DNA of 64,000 nucleotides from Streptomyces sp. NBC_00271 (GTDB lineage: Bacteria > Actinomycetota > Actinomycetes > Streptomycetales > Streptomycetaceae): assembly GCF_036178845.1 (NCBI RefSeq), contig NZ_CP108070.1, forward strand, positions 2,976,001 through 3,040,000, in the 5' to 3' direction. The notes under the pieces were generated by a model, which was given only the letters and a program-made list of their open reading frames with translations, was not told the origin of the DNA and did not search any database. This document shows, one piece after another, positions 17,690 to 27,876 of the stretch; positions within the stretch are counted from its first letter, which is position 1; every line of letters begins with the position of its first letter. Position numbers and translations under genes: made by a program.

Positions 17690-19198
17690 TCACCGTTGCC
17701 CGGAAAGACGAGTGCCTGGGAGACGGACCGTGAACGTCGTCGCCCCCGGACGGCTCTCCAGCTCGACCGTGCCGCCGTGGGCCTCCACCACGGCCGCCAC
17801 GATGGACAGCCCGAGCCCCGCGCCACCGCCCGCTCCACCGGTGCGACGGCGGTCGGCTCTGGTGAAGCGTTCGAAGACGCCGGGCTGGACGTCCTCCGGA
17901 ACTCCCGGGCCGTCGTCGTGGACCGTCAGGACGGCCGTTTCGGCGTCGGTCTCCAGGGACACCGTGACCTTGGTGCCGACGGGCGTGTGCCAACGGGCGT
18001 TGGCCAACAGGTTGGCCAACACCTGTTGGAGGCGGTGGGCGTCGCCCGTCACCGTGACCGGTTCCTCCGGGAGTTCCAGCGTCCAGCGGTGGTCGGGCCC
18101 CGCGGCGCGGGCGTCGGTGACCGAGTCGAGGACGAGGTGGGTGAGGTCGACGGGAAGGCGCTCCAACGGGCGGCCCGCGTCGAGGCGGGCGAGCAGGAGC
18201 AGGTCGTCGACCATCTCGCCCATGCGCGCCGACTCGGCGGCGATGCGTTCGAGGGCCCGGGTGACCTTGGGCGGCACCGGGTCCGGGTGCAGCAGCGCCA
18301 GCTCGGCGTGGCCGCGGACCGAGGCGACCGGCGTGCGCAGCTCATGGCTGGCGTCGGCCGCGAAGCTGCGCAGCCGTTCCTCGCTCGCGTGCCGCTTGGT
18401 CAGGGCGTCCTCGACATGGCCGAGCATCCGATTGAAGGCACTGGCGAGGCGGCCCACCTCGCTGCGTGGGTCCTGCTCCGGCGCGCGCGGCGGCAGCGCC
18501 ACCTCACCGCTGGCGAGCGGCAGCTCGCTGACCCGGGTCGCGGTCTCGGCGACCCGGCTCAGTGGGCGCAGCGACCAGCGCACCCACAGGGCGCCGGCGA
18601 CTCCGGCGACCACGAGGGCGAGGCCGAAGACACCGCCGGCGACCAGTTCCAGGCGGTGCACGGCGGCCGTGACCGGTTCCATCGGCAGCCCGGTGACCAG
18701 GACGTCGCCGTCCAGTCCGCGCGCCGCCAGCACGCGGTAGTGGCCGAGTGCCGACAGGCAGACGGTGTGGGCGCGGCCGTCGGTGGGGATGCCGGCCAGG
18801 GTCTGCCGGTCGGAGGTGGTCAGGGACACGTTCAGGTCGGTGACGTTCTGGCCGGAGGGCACGACCGCCGCGTTGGTGACGTCCCGGCCGACCAGCCGCG
18901 CGCCGAAGGTGCCGGTGCTCTGCCGCCGGGTGTCGCCGTGCTCGTCGCCGTCATGGTCCGACGGCTTGACGGTGCTGTGCTCCAGGCTCGCGGGGAACCG
19001 TACCCCCACGTCGTGCAGCTGCTGGTCGACGCGGCCGGTGAGGAAGCCGTTCAGTTCGTACACCGCGGCCACGCCGACGGCGGCGCAGCTGACGGCGAGC
19101 AGCACCAGGAGCCCGGCGGTGAGGCGGGCCCGCATCGTGCGCGCGAACGGCAGCCGGCTTATGACCGCCCGCGCCCGTGACCATCGGCGCCGGCTCAT
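17690..19198 (-). CDS. sensor histidine kinase of a two-component system
   Basis: The 502-residue membrane kinase has a TM helix (~26-48), an extracytosolic sensor domain to ~175, a second TM (~185-208), a HAMP linker, the phospho-acceptor FAADASHELRTPVASVRGH near residue 285, and a C-terminal ATPase domain with N (LLANARWHTP), G1 (DDGPGVPED) and G2 (GAGLGLSIV) boxes. Its ATG overlaps the response-regulator stop by four bases (ATGA). The pair is divergent from the flavin electron-transfer operon and probably controls it. The signal is unknown. Confidence 0.92.
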   Translation of the reverse strand: MSRRRWSRARAVISRLPFARTMRARLTAGLLVLLAVSCAAVGVAAVYELNGFLTGRVDQQLHDVGVRFPASLEHSTVKPSDHDGDEHGDTRRQSTGTFGARLVGRDVTNAAVVPSGQNVTDLNVSLTTSDRQTLAGIPTDGRAHTVCLSALGHYRVLAARGLDGDVLVTGLPMEPVTAAVHRLELVAGGVFGLALVVAGVAGALWVRWSLRPLSRVAETATRVSELPLASGEVALPPRAPEQDPRSEVGRLASAFNRMLGHVEDALTKRHASEERLRSFAADASHELRTPVASVRGHAELALLHPDPVPPKVTRALERIAAESARMGEMVDDLLLLARLDAGRPLERLPVDLTHLVLDSVTDARAAGPDHRWTLELPEEPVTVTGDAHRLQQVLANLLANARWHTPVGTKVTVSLETDAETAVLTVHDDGPGVPEDVQPGVFERFTRADRRRTGGAGGGAGLGLSIVAAVVEAHGGTVELESRPGATTFTVRLPGTRLSGQR

Positions 19199-19947
19199 CG
19201 TCCGGCCACCGGTTTGATCACGTACCCGGCGCCCCGCACCGTGTGGATCATGGGCTGGCGGCCCGCGTCCACCTTTTTGCGCAGGTACGAGATGTACAGC
19301 TCCACGACATGGGCCTGACCGCCGAAGTCGTAGGACCAGACGCGGTCGAGGATCTGCGCCTTGCTGAGCACCCGGCGCGGGTTGCGCATCAGGAAGCGCA
19401 GCAGTTCGAACTCGGTCGGCGACAGCTCGACCAGCTCGCCGCCCCGGGTCACCTCGCGGGCCTCCTCGTCCATCACGAGGTCGCCGACGGTCAGGCGCGG
19501 GCCCTCGTCCAGCTGTCGGGCCATGCCCGCGCGGCGCAGCAGGCCGCGCAGCCGGGCGACGACCTCCTCCAGGCTGAACGGCTTGGTCACGTAGTCGTCG
19601 CCGCCCGCGGTGATGCCCGCGATGCGGTCCTCGACGGCGTCCCGCGCGGTGAGGAAGAGCACACAGACCTCGGGGTGCACGGTGTGCAGGGTGCGCAGCA
19701 CGGCGAAGCCGTCGGTGTCCGGGAGCATCACGTCGAGGACGACGGCGTCCGGCATCAGCTCGCGTGCCTCGGTGACGGCCGAGGCCCCGTCGCCCGCCGT
19801 CCGGACCTCCCAGCCCTCGTAGCGCAGCGCGCCGGAGAGGACCTCGGCCAGGTCGGGATCGTCGTCGACGACCAGGACGCGGACGGGGGTGCCGTCGGGG
19901 CGGGTGAGCGCGGGCAGGCCGGTGCCTCGGGAGCGGGGAGTGTTCAT
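19195..19947 (-). CDS. OmpR/PhoB-family response regulator
   Basis: The 250-residue regulator has a receiver domain with acidic pocket DDD near residue 28, phospho-acceptor Asp in DAVVLDVMLPD near 73, and Lys in VTKPFS near 122. The C-terminal winged helix includes VELSPTEFELLRFLMRNP and VVELYISYLRKKVD. The first ~20 residues are an extra hydrophilic lead. It is translationally coupled to the kinase gene. Three PhoB-like direct repeats lie in the divergent promoter region and are its most likely binding sites. Confidence 0.92.
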   Translation of the reverse strand: MNTPRSRGTGLPALTRPDGTPVRVLVVDDDPDLAEVLSGALRYEGWEVRTAGDGASAVTEARELMPDAVVLDVMLPDTDGFAVLRTLHTVHPEVCVLFLTARDAVEDRIAGITAGGDDYVTKPFSLEEVVARLRGLLRRAGMARQLDEGPRLTVGDLVMDEEAREVTRGGELVELSPTEFELLRFLMRNPRRVLSKAQILDRVWSYDFGGQAHVVELYISYLRKKVDAGRQPMIHTVRGAGYVIKPVAGR

Positions 19948-19996
19948 GTCGTCTTCCAGGATCGCCCCTCGCCGGAGCCGGCGGCGCCCCTCCCGC

Positions 19997-20085
19997 CTCT
20001 GAGTTTCCTCTGAGTGGGCCGCGCGCGCGGCTCTGCGTTTCCTGTGAATCCGCGACGGGGGCGCCCGTTCAGAGGCTGCTCAGAA
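19997..20085. promoter_or_regulatory. three direct-repeat operators in divergent promoter region
   Basis: Three 18-bp sites share heptamers spaced 11 bp start to start. Site 1 (19997-20014) is CTCTGAGTTTCCTCTGAG. Site 2 (20031-20048) is CTCTGCGTTTCCTGTGAA. Site 3 (20068-20085) reads TTCTGAGCAGCCTCTGAA on the minus strand. Eleven-bp spaced direct repeats are the usual target of OmpR/PhoB-type regulators, so the adjacent response regulator probably binds here to control the reductase operon, itself, or both. Confidence 0.7.
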
Positions 20086-20131
20086 GTTGCCGAAGCACAG
20101 TTTCCTCCCGGACAGCCGGAAGGACGGACAT

Positions 20132-21502
20132 ATGACTACGGTGTACGAGCGGACAGCGGTCCCTCGCCCGTCACGCGGACGCGGACGACCGCGCCCCTCG
20201 CCCGCCGGGCCCCTGCTGGCCCTGCTGTGGGCCGGGGCCGGCGCGGTCGTCGCCCTGTGGTGGTACGACACGCGGTCCGTGGTGGGCCTCGCCGGGTGGC
20301 TGACGGACGCCGGGCGAATCGCCGGGCTGCTGTGCGGCTACAGCTGCGCGGTGCTCGTGGCGCTGATGGCCCGGGTGCCCCTGCTGGAGCGACGGATCGG
20401 CTCCGACCGGGTGGCCCGCTGGCACGCCATGGCCGGCCGGTACACGGTCAGCCTGCTGGTGGCGCACGTCACGCTGATCCTGTTCGGGTACGCCGCCCAG
20501 GACGGGGCGGGCATCGTGCACGAGACGCTGAGCGTGGTGTTCGACTACCCGGACATGCTCAAGGCCACGACCGGCACGCTCATCCTCTTCGCGGTCGGGA
20601 TCACCTCGGCGCGCGCGGCCCGCCGCCGGATCAGCCACGAGTTCTGGTACTACCTGCACCTGCTCACGTACGTGGCCGTGTTCCTCACCTTCTTCCACCA
20701 GCTCGCGCTGGGCTCGGACTTCGTCGGCAACTCCGCCGCCCAGGCCGCCTGGTACGTGCTCTACCTGGGCACGGCAGCGCTGGTGGTGTGGTTCCGGCTG
20801 CTCGTCCCGGTGCGGCTCAACCTGCGGCACCAGCTGCGCGTGGAGTCCGTGCACCGCGAGGCGCCCGGGGTCTTCTCCGTCGTCGTGCACGGGGAACGGC
20901 TGGACGAGCTCGGCGCCGAGGCCGGGCAGTTCTTCCGCTGGCGGTTCCTCGCGGACGGGATGCGGTGGACCTCGACGCCGTACTCGCTGTCGGCGCCGCC
21001 GCACCCCGACCGGATGCGGATCACCGTGAAGGCGCTCGGCGACCACAGTGCCGCCGTGGGGCTGCTGCGGCCCGGCACCCGGGTGTGGGCGGAGGGCCCC
21101 TACGGCGCGCTGACCGCCGAGCGGCACTCCGGACGCAAGGCGCTGCTGATCGCCGGCGGCGTCGGCATCACACCGCTGCGCGCCCTGTTCGAGACGCTGC
21201 CCGGCGGACCCGGCGACGTGACGCTGCTCTACCGGGCGAGCACGGCCGAGGACCTCGCGCTCGGCGCCGAACTGGAGGCGATAGCCCGGTGGCGCGGGGC
21301 GCGCGTCCTGTACGCGGTCAACGGCGCCGACGGGACACGTCCGCGGTTCACCGCCGATTCCCTGCGGGCCTCCGTGCCCGATCTCGCCGGGCACGACGTC
21401 TATCTGTGCGGTCCGCCCGCCATGGCGCGGGACCTGTACGGGGCGCTGCGCGCGGCCGGGGTCCCCGACCGCCGTATCCACCACGAGTCGTTCGAGCTGT
21501 GA
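20132..21502 (+). CDS. ferric reductase-like membrane flavoprotein, copy 1
   Basis: This 456-residue protein has about six membrane helices in its first ~230 residues, with His residues in RWHAMAG, LLVAHVTL, HEFWYYLHLLTY and TFFHQL that could bind b-type haem. The cytoplasmic half is a ferredoxin-NADP reductase module: FAD-binding TSTPYSLS, then NAD(P) binding in LLIAGGVGITPLRALFETL and the terminal YLCGPPAMARDLY. It should move electrons from NAD(P)H through FAD and haem across the membrane. The ATG at 20132 has a GGAAGGA site. It is first in a five-gene operon. Confidence 0.85.
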   Translation: MTTVYERTAVPRPSRGRGRPRPSPAGPLLALLWAGAGAVVALWWYDTRSVVGLAGWLTDAGRIAGLLCGYSCAVLVALMARVPLLERRIGSDRVARWHAMAGRYTVSLLVAHVTLILFGYAAQDGAGIVHETLSVVFDYPDMLKATTGTLILFAVGITSARAARRRISHEFWYYLHLLTYVAVFLTFFHQLALGSDFVGNSAAQAAWYVLYLGTAALVVWFRLLVPVRLNLRHQLRVESVHREAPGVFSVVVHGERLDELGAEAGQFFRWRFLADGMRWTSTPYSLSAPPHPDRMRITVKALGDHSAAVGLLRPGTRVWAEGPYGALTAERHSGRKALLIAGGVGITPLRALFETLPGGPGDVTLLYRASTAEDLALGAELEAIARWRGARVLYAVNGADGTRPRFTADSLRASVPDLAGHDVYLCGPPAMARDLYGALRAAGVPDRRIHHESFEL

Positions 21503-21509
21503 GGTCACC

Positions 21510-22007
21510 GTGCACGCCCTGAAGAAGCACCGTCCGCTGCGCCGGGTGACGCTGGCGGCCGCCACCACCGTCACCGGTTTCGTCCTGCTGCTGTCGCTGA
21601 AGCCGCACACGGCGCCGACCGTGGCGCAGGCGACGTCGTCCGCAGGACAGTCACAGTCACAGTCGCCGTCGTCGGGAAGTACCTCCGGAAGCTCCTCGGA
21701 AGGCTCGTCCGGGAGCACGAAGAGCACCGGCACCAAGACCGTCACCGGTGACACGATCCAGACCCGCTGGGGCCCCGTCCAGGTACGCGTCACGCTGAAG
21801 AACGGCAAGATCACCGATGTGACCGCGGTCTCCTATCCCTCGGACAACCCACGGGACCAGGAGATCAACAGTTACGCCCTTCCCCAGCTCAGGAGGGAGG
21901 CGCTGGCCGCGCAGAGCGCCCGGATCGACTCCGTCTCGGGGGCCACGTACACCAGCGACGGATACCGGCAGTCCCTCCAATCGGCATTGGACTCGGCAGG
22001 CCTCTGA
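21510..22007 (+). CDS. extracytosolic FMN-binding-domain protein, one domain
   Basis: The 165-residue protein has an N-terminal membrane anchor or signal (residues ~13-33), a Ser/Gly-rich linker, and one FMN-bind domain (residues ~75-165). The flavinylation-type motif SGATYTSDGY near residue 146 should carry FMN on its Thr, added by ApbE. The protein would act outside the membrane as an electron carrier fed by the reductase encoded seven bases upstream. The start is GTG, with its binding site overlapping the previous stop. Confidence 0.85.
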   Translation: MHALKKHRPLRRVTLAAATTVTGFVLLLSLKPHTAPTVAQATSSAGQSQSQSPSSGSTSGSSSEGSSGSTKSTGTKTVTGDTIQTRWGPVQVRVTLKNGKITDVTAVSYPSDNPRDQEINSYALPQLRREALAAQSARIDSVSGATYTSDGYRQSLQSALDSAGL

Positions 22008-22088
22008 ACGCACGGCCGTCGAGCGCCGTATCTCTGGGCCAGGGGCCTCTCCCCTAGCCCCGTCCCCACGGACGACCACGGAGGAACC

Positions 22089-23468
22089 GTGTCCACGATC
22101 GCCGGTGGCCGCGCCGCGCGGCGCCAGACCCTGCGCCGTATTCGCCCACGACGCTCCCCCGCCGTCCCACTGCTGCTCGCCGTCGGGGCGGGCGCGGCCG
22201 GGGTCATCTGGCTGTGGTGGAGCAACACCCCGTCCATCGCCGACGACAACAGCAAGATCCTCAACGCGGGCCGGATCACCGGGCTGCTCGCGGGGTATCT
22301 GATGGCGCTGGTGGTGCTGCAGATGGCCCGGGTGCCCGCCCTGGAGCGCCGGGTGGGCTCGGACCGGGTGGCGCGCTGGCACGCCATGAGCGGCCGGTAC
22401 ACGATCTGTCTGGTGCTGGCGCACCTCGTGCTGATCATGTGGGGCTACGCGCTGCAGGCGGGCAAGAGCTTCGGCGACATCGTCCAGCAGACCATCGACT
22501 CGATCAACCAGCTGCCCGACATGGGCAAGGCGGCGATCGGCACCGGTCTGCTGTTCCTGATCGGCCTGCTCTCCATGGGCCCGGTGCGCCGCAGGATGGG
22601 CTACGACACCTGGTACCACATCCACCTGCTCACCTACGCCGCCGTCTTCCTGACGTTCTGGCACCAGCTGTCCACGGGCAACGAGTTCGCCGTCGAGCCG
22701 ACCGCCAAGACGGTCTGGTACGGGCTGTACGGGTCGGTGACGGCCCTGGTGATCTGGTACCGCATCCTCTCGCCGATCCGGCTGAACCTGAAGCACCGGA
22801 TGCGGGTCGAGGCCGTGATCGAGGAGACCCCCGGGATCGTCTCGGTGCTGATCAGCGGGCGCAAGCTGCACCGCATGGGTGCCGAGGCCGGGCAGTTCTT
22901 CCGCTGGCGCTTCCTGGCGCCGGGCATGCGGCTCAGCTCGCACCCGTACTCGCTGTCGGCGGCGCCCCGCCCCAACATGCTGCGCATTACGGTGAAGGCG
23001 ATCGGCGACCACAGCTCGGCGCTGCGCGACCTGCAGCCCGGCACCCGGGTCTGGGCCGAGGGCCCGTACGGGGCGCTCACGGCGGGCAAGCGCAGCCGCG
23101 GCAAGGTGCTGCTGGTGGCGGGCGGGGTCGGCATCACGCCGATGCGGGCGCTGTTCGAGACGCTGCCCGGCGCGGCGGGCGACCTGACGCTGCTCTACCG
23201 GGCCAACACCACCCAGGACCTGGCCCTGTGGGACGAGCTGGCGGCGATCGCCGAGGAGCGCGGGGCCCGGCTGATGTACGCGGTGAACAGCCCTGAGGGC
23301 GAGCGTCCGGACATCTCGGCGGAGACGCTGAGCCGCAAGCTGCCGGACATCGACCGCCACGACGTCTTCATGTGCGGGCCGCCCGGCTTCGCGCAGCAGG
23401 TCTACGAAGCACTGCGCGGCGCGGGGGTTCCCGCCCGCCGCATCCATCACGAGTCGTTCGAGATGTGA
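22089..23468 (+). CDS. ferric reductase-like membrane flavoprotein, copy 2
   Basis: The 459-residue protein is a paralogue of the one at 20132 with the same plan: about six membrane helices with conserved His residues (RWHAMSG, LVLAHLVLI, WYHIHLLTY, TFWHQL), then FAD and NAD(P) domains (SSHPYSLS, LLVAGGVGITPMRALFETL, FMCGPPGFAQQVY). The two share long identical blocks, so the reductase/FMN-protein pair arose by tandem duplication. The start is GTG. The role is transmembrane electron transfer from NAD(P)H; the final acceptor is unknown. Confidence 0.85.
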   Translation: MSTIAGGRAARRQTLRRIRPRRSPAVPLLLAVGAGAAGVIWLWWSNTPSIADDNSKILNAGRITGLLAGYLMALVVLQMARVPALERRVGSDRVARWHAMSGRYTICLVLAHLVLIMWGYALQAGKSFGDIVQQTIDSINQLPDMGKAAIGTGLLFLIGLLSMGPVRRRMGYDTWYHIHLLTYAAVFLTFWHQLSTGNEFAVEPTAKTVWYGLYGSVTALVIWYRILSPIRLNLKHRMRVEAVIEETPGIVSVLISGRKLHRMGAEAGQFFRWRFLAPGMRLSSHPYSLSAAPRPNMLRITVKAIGDHSSALRDLQPGTRVWAEGPYGALTAGKRSRGKVLLVAGGVGITPMRALFETLPGAAGDLTLLYRANTTQDLALWDELAAIAEERGARLMYAVNSPEGERPDISAETLSRKLPDIDRHDVFMCGPPGFAQQVYEALRGAGVPARRIHHESFEM

Positions 23469-23487
23469 GCGACGGGAGTCAGGAGCG

Positions 23488-24315
23488 ATGAAGAAGAGTC
23501 ACCCTTTGCGGCGTGTCGTACTGGCCGGCGCCGCCACCGTGTCCGGAATCGTCCTGCTGCTGTCGCTGAAGCCCGCCTCCGATCCGGCGTCCGCGTCGGC
23601 ACAGGGTGCCGCGCCCCAGCAGTCGGTGGCGGGACAGGAGTCGCCCCAGGGCGGCAGCGCGCAGCAGTCGTCCACGGGGGCCCAGACGGTCACCGGCGAC
23701 GTCGCGCAGACCCAGTACGGGCCCGTTCAGGTCCGTATCACCGTCAGCGGCGGAAAGATCACCAAGTCCGAGGTCGTCCAGATTCCCAGCGGCGGACGCA
23801 GCACCGAGGTCAGCAACGCCTCCGTGCCCAAGCTGAACCAGGAGGCCGTCGCCGCGGGCAGCGCCAACATCGACGCGGTGTCGGGTGCCAGCTACACGAG
23901 CGCCGGATACAAGAAGTCGCTGCAGTCGGCCCTCGACAAGGCCAAGGCGAGCGGCAGCGGTTCCTCGGGAGCCGCGGGATCGACCGGGTCCGGGGGCGCG
24001 GGCTCCACCGGCTCCTCGGCGTCCAAGGCGCCCGCCGCACAGGCCAAGACGGTCACCGGAAGCGTCGCCCAGACCCAGTACGGGGCGGTCCAGGTCCGTA
24101 TCACCGTCAGCGGCGGGAAGATCACCAAGTCCGAGGCCGTGCAGGCGCCCAAGGGCGGGCTGAGCGACCAGAAGACCGCGCTGGCCGTGCCCAAACTCAA
24201 CCAGGAGGCGGTCGCGGCCGGGAACGCGAACATCGACGCCGTCTCCGGTGCCACCTACACCAGCAACGGTTACAAGCAGTCCCTGCAGTCGGCCCTGGAC
24301 AAGGCCGGTGGCTGA
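23488..24315 (+). CDS. extracytosolic protein with two FMN-binding domains
   Basis: This 275-residue protein has an N-terminal anchor (~residues 10-28) and two FMN-bind domains (about 68-152 and 187-275) joined by a Gly/Ser/Ala linker. The flavinylation motifs are SGASYTSAGY near residue 131 and SGATYTSNGY near 251. The two domains are nearly identical in DNA over long stretches, as in the segments beginning CAGGTCCGTATCACCGTCAG at 23729 and 24089, so the internal duplication is recent or kept alike by conversion. It could carry two flavins in series. Confidence 0.85.
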   Translation: MKKSHPLRRVVLAGAATVSGIVLLLSLKPASDPASASAQGAAPQQSVAGQESPQGGSAQQSSTGAQTVTGDVAQTQYGPVQVRITVSGGKITKSEVVQIPSGGRSTEVSNASVPKLNQEAVAAGSANIDAVSGASYTSAGYKKSLQSALDKAKASGSGSSGAAGSTGSGGAGSTGSSASKAPAAQAKTVTGSVAQTQYGAVQVRITVSGGKITKSEAVQAPKGGLSDQKTALAVPKLNQEAVAAGNANIDAVSGATYTSNGYKQSLQSALDKAGG

Positions 24316-25096
24316 CCCGGACCAGGAGCCGCCCGCCCTGCGGCACGCGGAAGAGGTCATGGGCACCGTCTTCTCCTTCGACGTGCGCGGCGGCGAACCC
24401 GCGGCCGTGCGGACCGCGTTGGAGGAGGCGGTCGCCCAACTCCACCGGGTGGACGAGGTGTTCAGCACCTATCGGGAGGACAGCCAGATCTCGCGCCTGG
24501 CGCGCGGGGAGCTGACGGTCGAGGAGTGCGATCCGGAGGTCGCCGAGGTGCTCGACCTGTGCGCCGAGGCGGAACGGGTCAGCGACGGCTGGTTCAGCTC
24601 GACGTACGAGGGTCGGCTCGACCCGACGGGGATCGTGAAGGGCTGGTCGACCGAGCGCGTGGCCCGTCGCCTCGCGGCGGCCGGCGCGACCGGAGTCAGC
24701 GTGAACGGCGGCGGCGACGTCCAGCTGCTCGGCGCGCCCGGCACGCACCGCCCGTGGCGGGTCGGCGTCTCGGACCCGCTGCGTCCCGGTTCACTCGCGG
24801 CCGTGGTCTCCGCGGCCGGTGTCGACGAACTGTCGGTGGCCACCTCCGGCACCGCCGAGCGCGGCGCGCACATCGTCGACCCCCGCACCGGCCGCTCCGC
24901 GGTCACCGACCTGGTCGCCGTGACGGTGGTGGGCCCCCGCCTGACCTGGGTGGACGCCTGGGCGACAGCGGCCTTCGCGATGGGCTCCCGAGAGGCCCTG
25001 ACCTGGCTGGAGTCCCTCCCCGACATCGAGGCCTTACTGATCACGGCGGGTGACGAGGTCAGATGCACCGGGGGCTTGGCTCAACGTCTGGGGTGA
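24308..25096 (+). CDS. apbE: FAD:protein FMN transferase (ApbE family), with a TTA codon
   Basis: The 262-residue protein attaches FMN to Thr or Ser of FMN-bind domains. Family motifs are EEVMGTVFSFDV near residue 17, LDPTGIVKGWSTERV near 108, VNGGGDVQLLG near 135 and ATSGTAERGAHIVDPRTG near 180. It has no signal peptide in this reading. The GTG start overlaps the previous gene by eight bases; an ATG at 24359 would remove the conserved EEV. A rare TTA leucine codon at 25034-25036 should make translation depend on the bldA tRNA. Confidence 0.88.
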   Translation: MADPDQEPPALRHAEEVMGTVFSFDVRGGEPAAVRTALEEAVAQLHRVDEVFSTYREDSQISRLARGELTVEECDPEVAEVLDLCAEAERVSDGWFSSTYEGRLDPTGIVKGWSTERVARRLAAAGATGVSVNGGGDVQLLGAPGTHRPWRVGVSDPLRPGSLAAVVSAAGVDELSVATSGTAERGAHIVDPRTGRSAVTDLVAVTVVGPRLTWVDAWATAAFAMGSREALTWLESLPDIEALLITAGDEVRCTGGLAQRLG

Positions 25097-25106
25097 GGTT
25101 CGGCTT

Positions 25107-25158
25107 TCAGGGGCGCGAGGAACTGCGCGAGCAACCACAGACAACCCGCACCCGAAAG
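25107..25158 (-). repeat. dispersed 3'-end repeat, copy C
   Basis: In minus orientation this stretch matches the CGGGTGCGGG...GCGCAGTTCC...GCGCCCCT core of copies A and B, with GAGGAACTGCGCGAGCAACC on the plus strand. It lies between convergent apbE and argR. Confidence 0.65.
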
Positions 25159-25205
25159 ACGACGGTGGAGGCGCGCCCCAACCGGGGGTGCGCCTCCACC
25201 GTCGT
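25159..25205. terminator. bidirectional terminator between apbE and argR
   Basis: A 16-bp perfect stem (25159-25174 with 25190-25205, arm ACGACGGTGGAGGCGC) encloses a GCCCC/GGGG inner stem. It begins 5 bases after the argR stop codon on the minus strand and also closes the flavin operon on the plus strand. Confidence 0.85.
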
Positions 25206-25210
25206 ACAGC

Positions 25211-25747
25211 TCAATGATTGTTCTGAGCCAACCGCAGCAAATGATCGGCCAGCGCCTGCCCACCCGTCGGATCACGACTGATCAACAGCAACGTGTCGTC
25301 ACCCGCGATCGTCCCGAGAATGTCCTGCAGCTCGGCCTGGTCGATGGCGGAGGCGAGGAACTGCGCCGCCCCCGGCGGGGTACGGAGAACCACGAGGTTC
25401 GCGGACGCCTCCGCGGAGATCAGCAGCTCCGCCGAGAGCCGCCGCATCCGCTCCTCCTTCGCCGACTCCCCCAGCGGCGCGCGCGGGGTGCGGAAACCGC
25501 CCTCGCTCGGCACCGCGTAGATGAGGTCGCCGTCGTTGTTGCGGATCTTCACCGCGTTCAGCTCGTCCAGGTCCCGGGAGAGCGTCGCCTGCGTGACGCT
25601 CAGCCCGTCGTCGGCGAGGAGCTTCGCCAACTGGCTCTGGGAGCGCACCGGTTGCCGGTTGAGGATGTCCACGATCCGGCGGTGGCGTGCGGTGCGGGTC
25701 TGCGGCACGGCAGGCCCGACGTGCTCGTGATCCTGCGCCTGACTCAT
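25211..25747 (-). CDS. argR: arginine repressor
   Basis: The 178-residue ArgR has an N-terminal winged helix ([22 protein letters not shown] and [18 protein letters not shown], residues ~23-70). Its C-terminal hexamerisation and arginine-binding domain has [14 protein letters not shown] near 120 and [13 protein letters not shown] near 144. With arginine it binds ARG boxes to repress biosynthesis. It is the last gene of argC-J-B-D-R, 10 bases after argD, so the regulator is made with the pathway it controls. Confidence 0.96.
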   Translation of the reverse strand: MSQAQDHEHVGPAVPQTRTARHRRIVDILNRQPVRSQSQLAKLLADDGLSVTQATLSRDLDELNAVKIRNNDGDLIYAVPSEGGFRTPRAPLGESAKEERMRRLSAELLISAEASANLVVLRTPPGAAQFLASAIDQAELQDILGTIAGDDTLLLISRDPTGGQALADHLLRLAQNNH

Positions 25748-25757
25748 CGTCGTCGTC

Positions 25758-26959
<1,202 letters not shown>

Positions 26960-26963
<4 letters not shown>

Positions 26964-27876
26964 TCGGCGTCCCCCTGTTCATCGGGCCGTGCGTCCGGCA
27001 CGACCATCGTGCCGATCCCCTCGTCGGTGAAGATCTCCAGCAGGATCGAGTGCTGGACCCGGCCGTCGATGACGCGGGCCGTGGTGACGCCGTTGCGCAC
27101 GGCGTGCAGACAGCCCTCCATCTTCGGCACCATGCCACTGGCCAGCTCGGGCAGCAGCTTCTCCAGTTCGGAGGCGGTCAGGCGGCTGATCACCTCGTCG
27201 CTGTCGGGCCAGTCCTCGTAGAGGCCCTCGACGTCCGTGAGGACCATGAGGGTTTCGGCGCCCAGTGCCGCAGCGAGAGCCGCAGCCGCCGTATCAGCAT
27301 TGACGTTGTAGACATGTCCGTCGTCCTGGCTCCGGGCGATCGAGGAGACGACCGGGATCCGGCCGTCGGCGAGCAGTGCCTCGATCGCGCCCGTGTCGAT
27401 CGCGGTGATCTCGCCCACCCGTCCGATGTCGACCAACTCCCCGTCGATCTCGGGCTGGTGCTTGGTGGCGGTGATGGTGTGCGCGTCCTCGCCGGTCATG
27501 CCGACGGCGAGCGGCCCGTGCTGGTTGAGCAGTCCGACCAGCTCGCGCTGCACCTGACCGGCCAGGACCATGCGTACGACGTCCATGGCGTCCTCGGTGG
27601 TGACGCGCAGGCCCGCCTTGAACTCGCTGATGATGCCGTGCCGGTCGAGGGCGGCGCTGATCTGCGGGCCGCCGCCGTGCACGACGACGGGCTTGAGGCC
27701 GGCCTGCCGCAGGAACACCACGTCCTGGGCGAAGGCGGCCTTCAGCTCCTCGTTCACCATGGCGTTTCCGCCGAACTTGATGACGACCGTCTTGCCGTTG
27801 TGGCGGGTCAGCCACGGGAGTGCCTCGATGAGGATCCGGGCCTTGGGCAGTGCGGTGTGTTTCCGCGTCACATTGC

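Noticed and set aside
17690..25096. Classical Rnf or Nqr complex
   Set aside because: Only FMN-bind proteins and ApbE are shared; the core membrane subunits of Rnf and Nqr are absent, and the reductases are of the ferric-reductase type.
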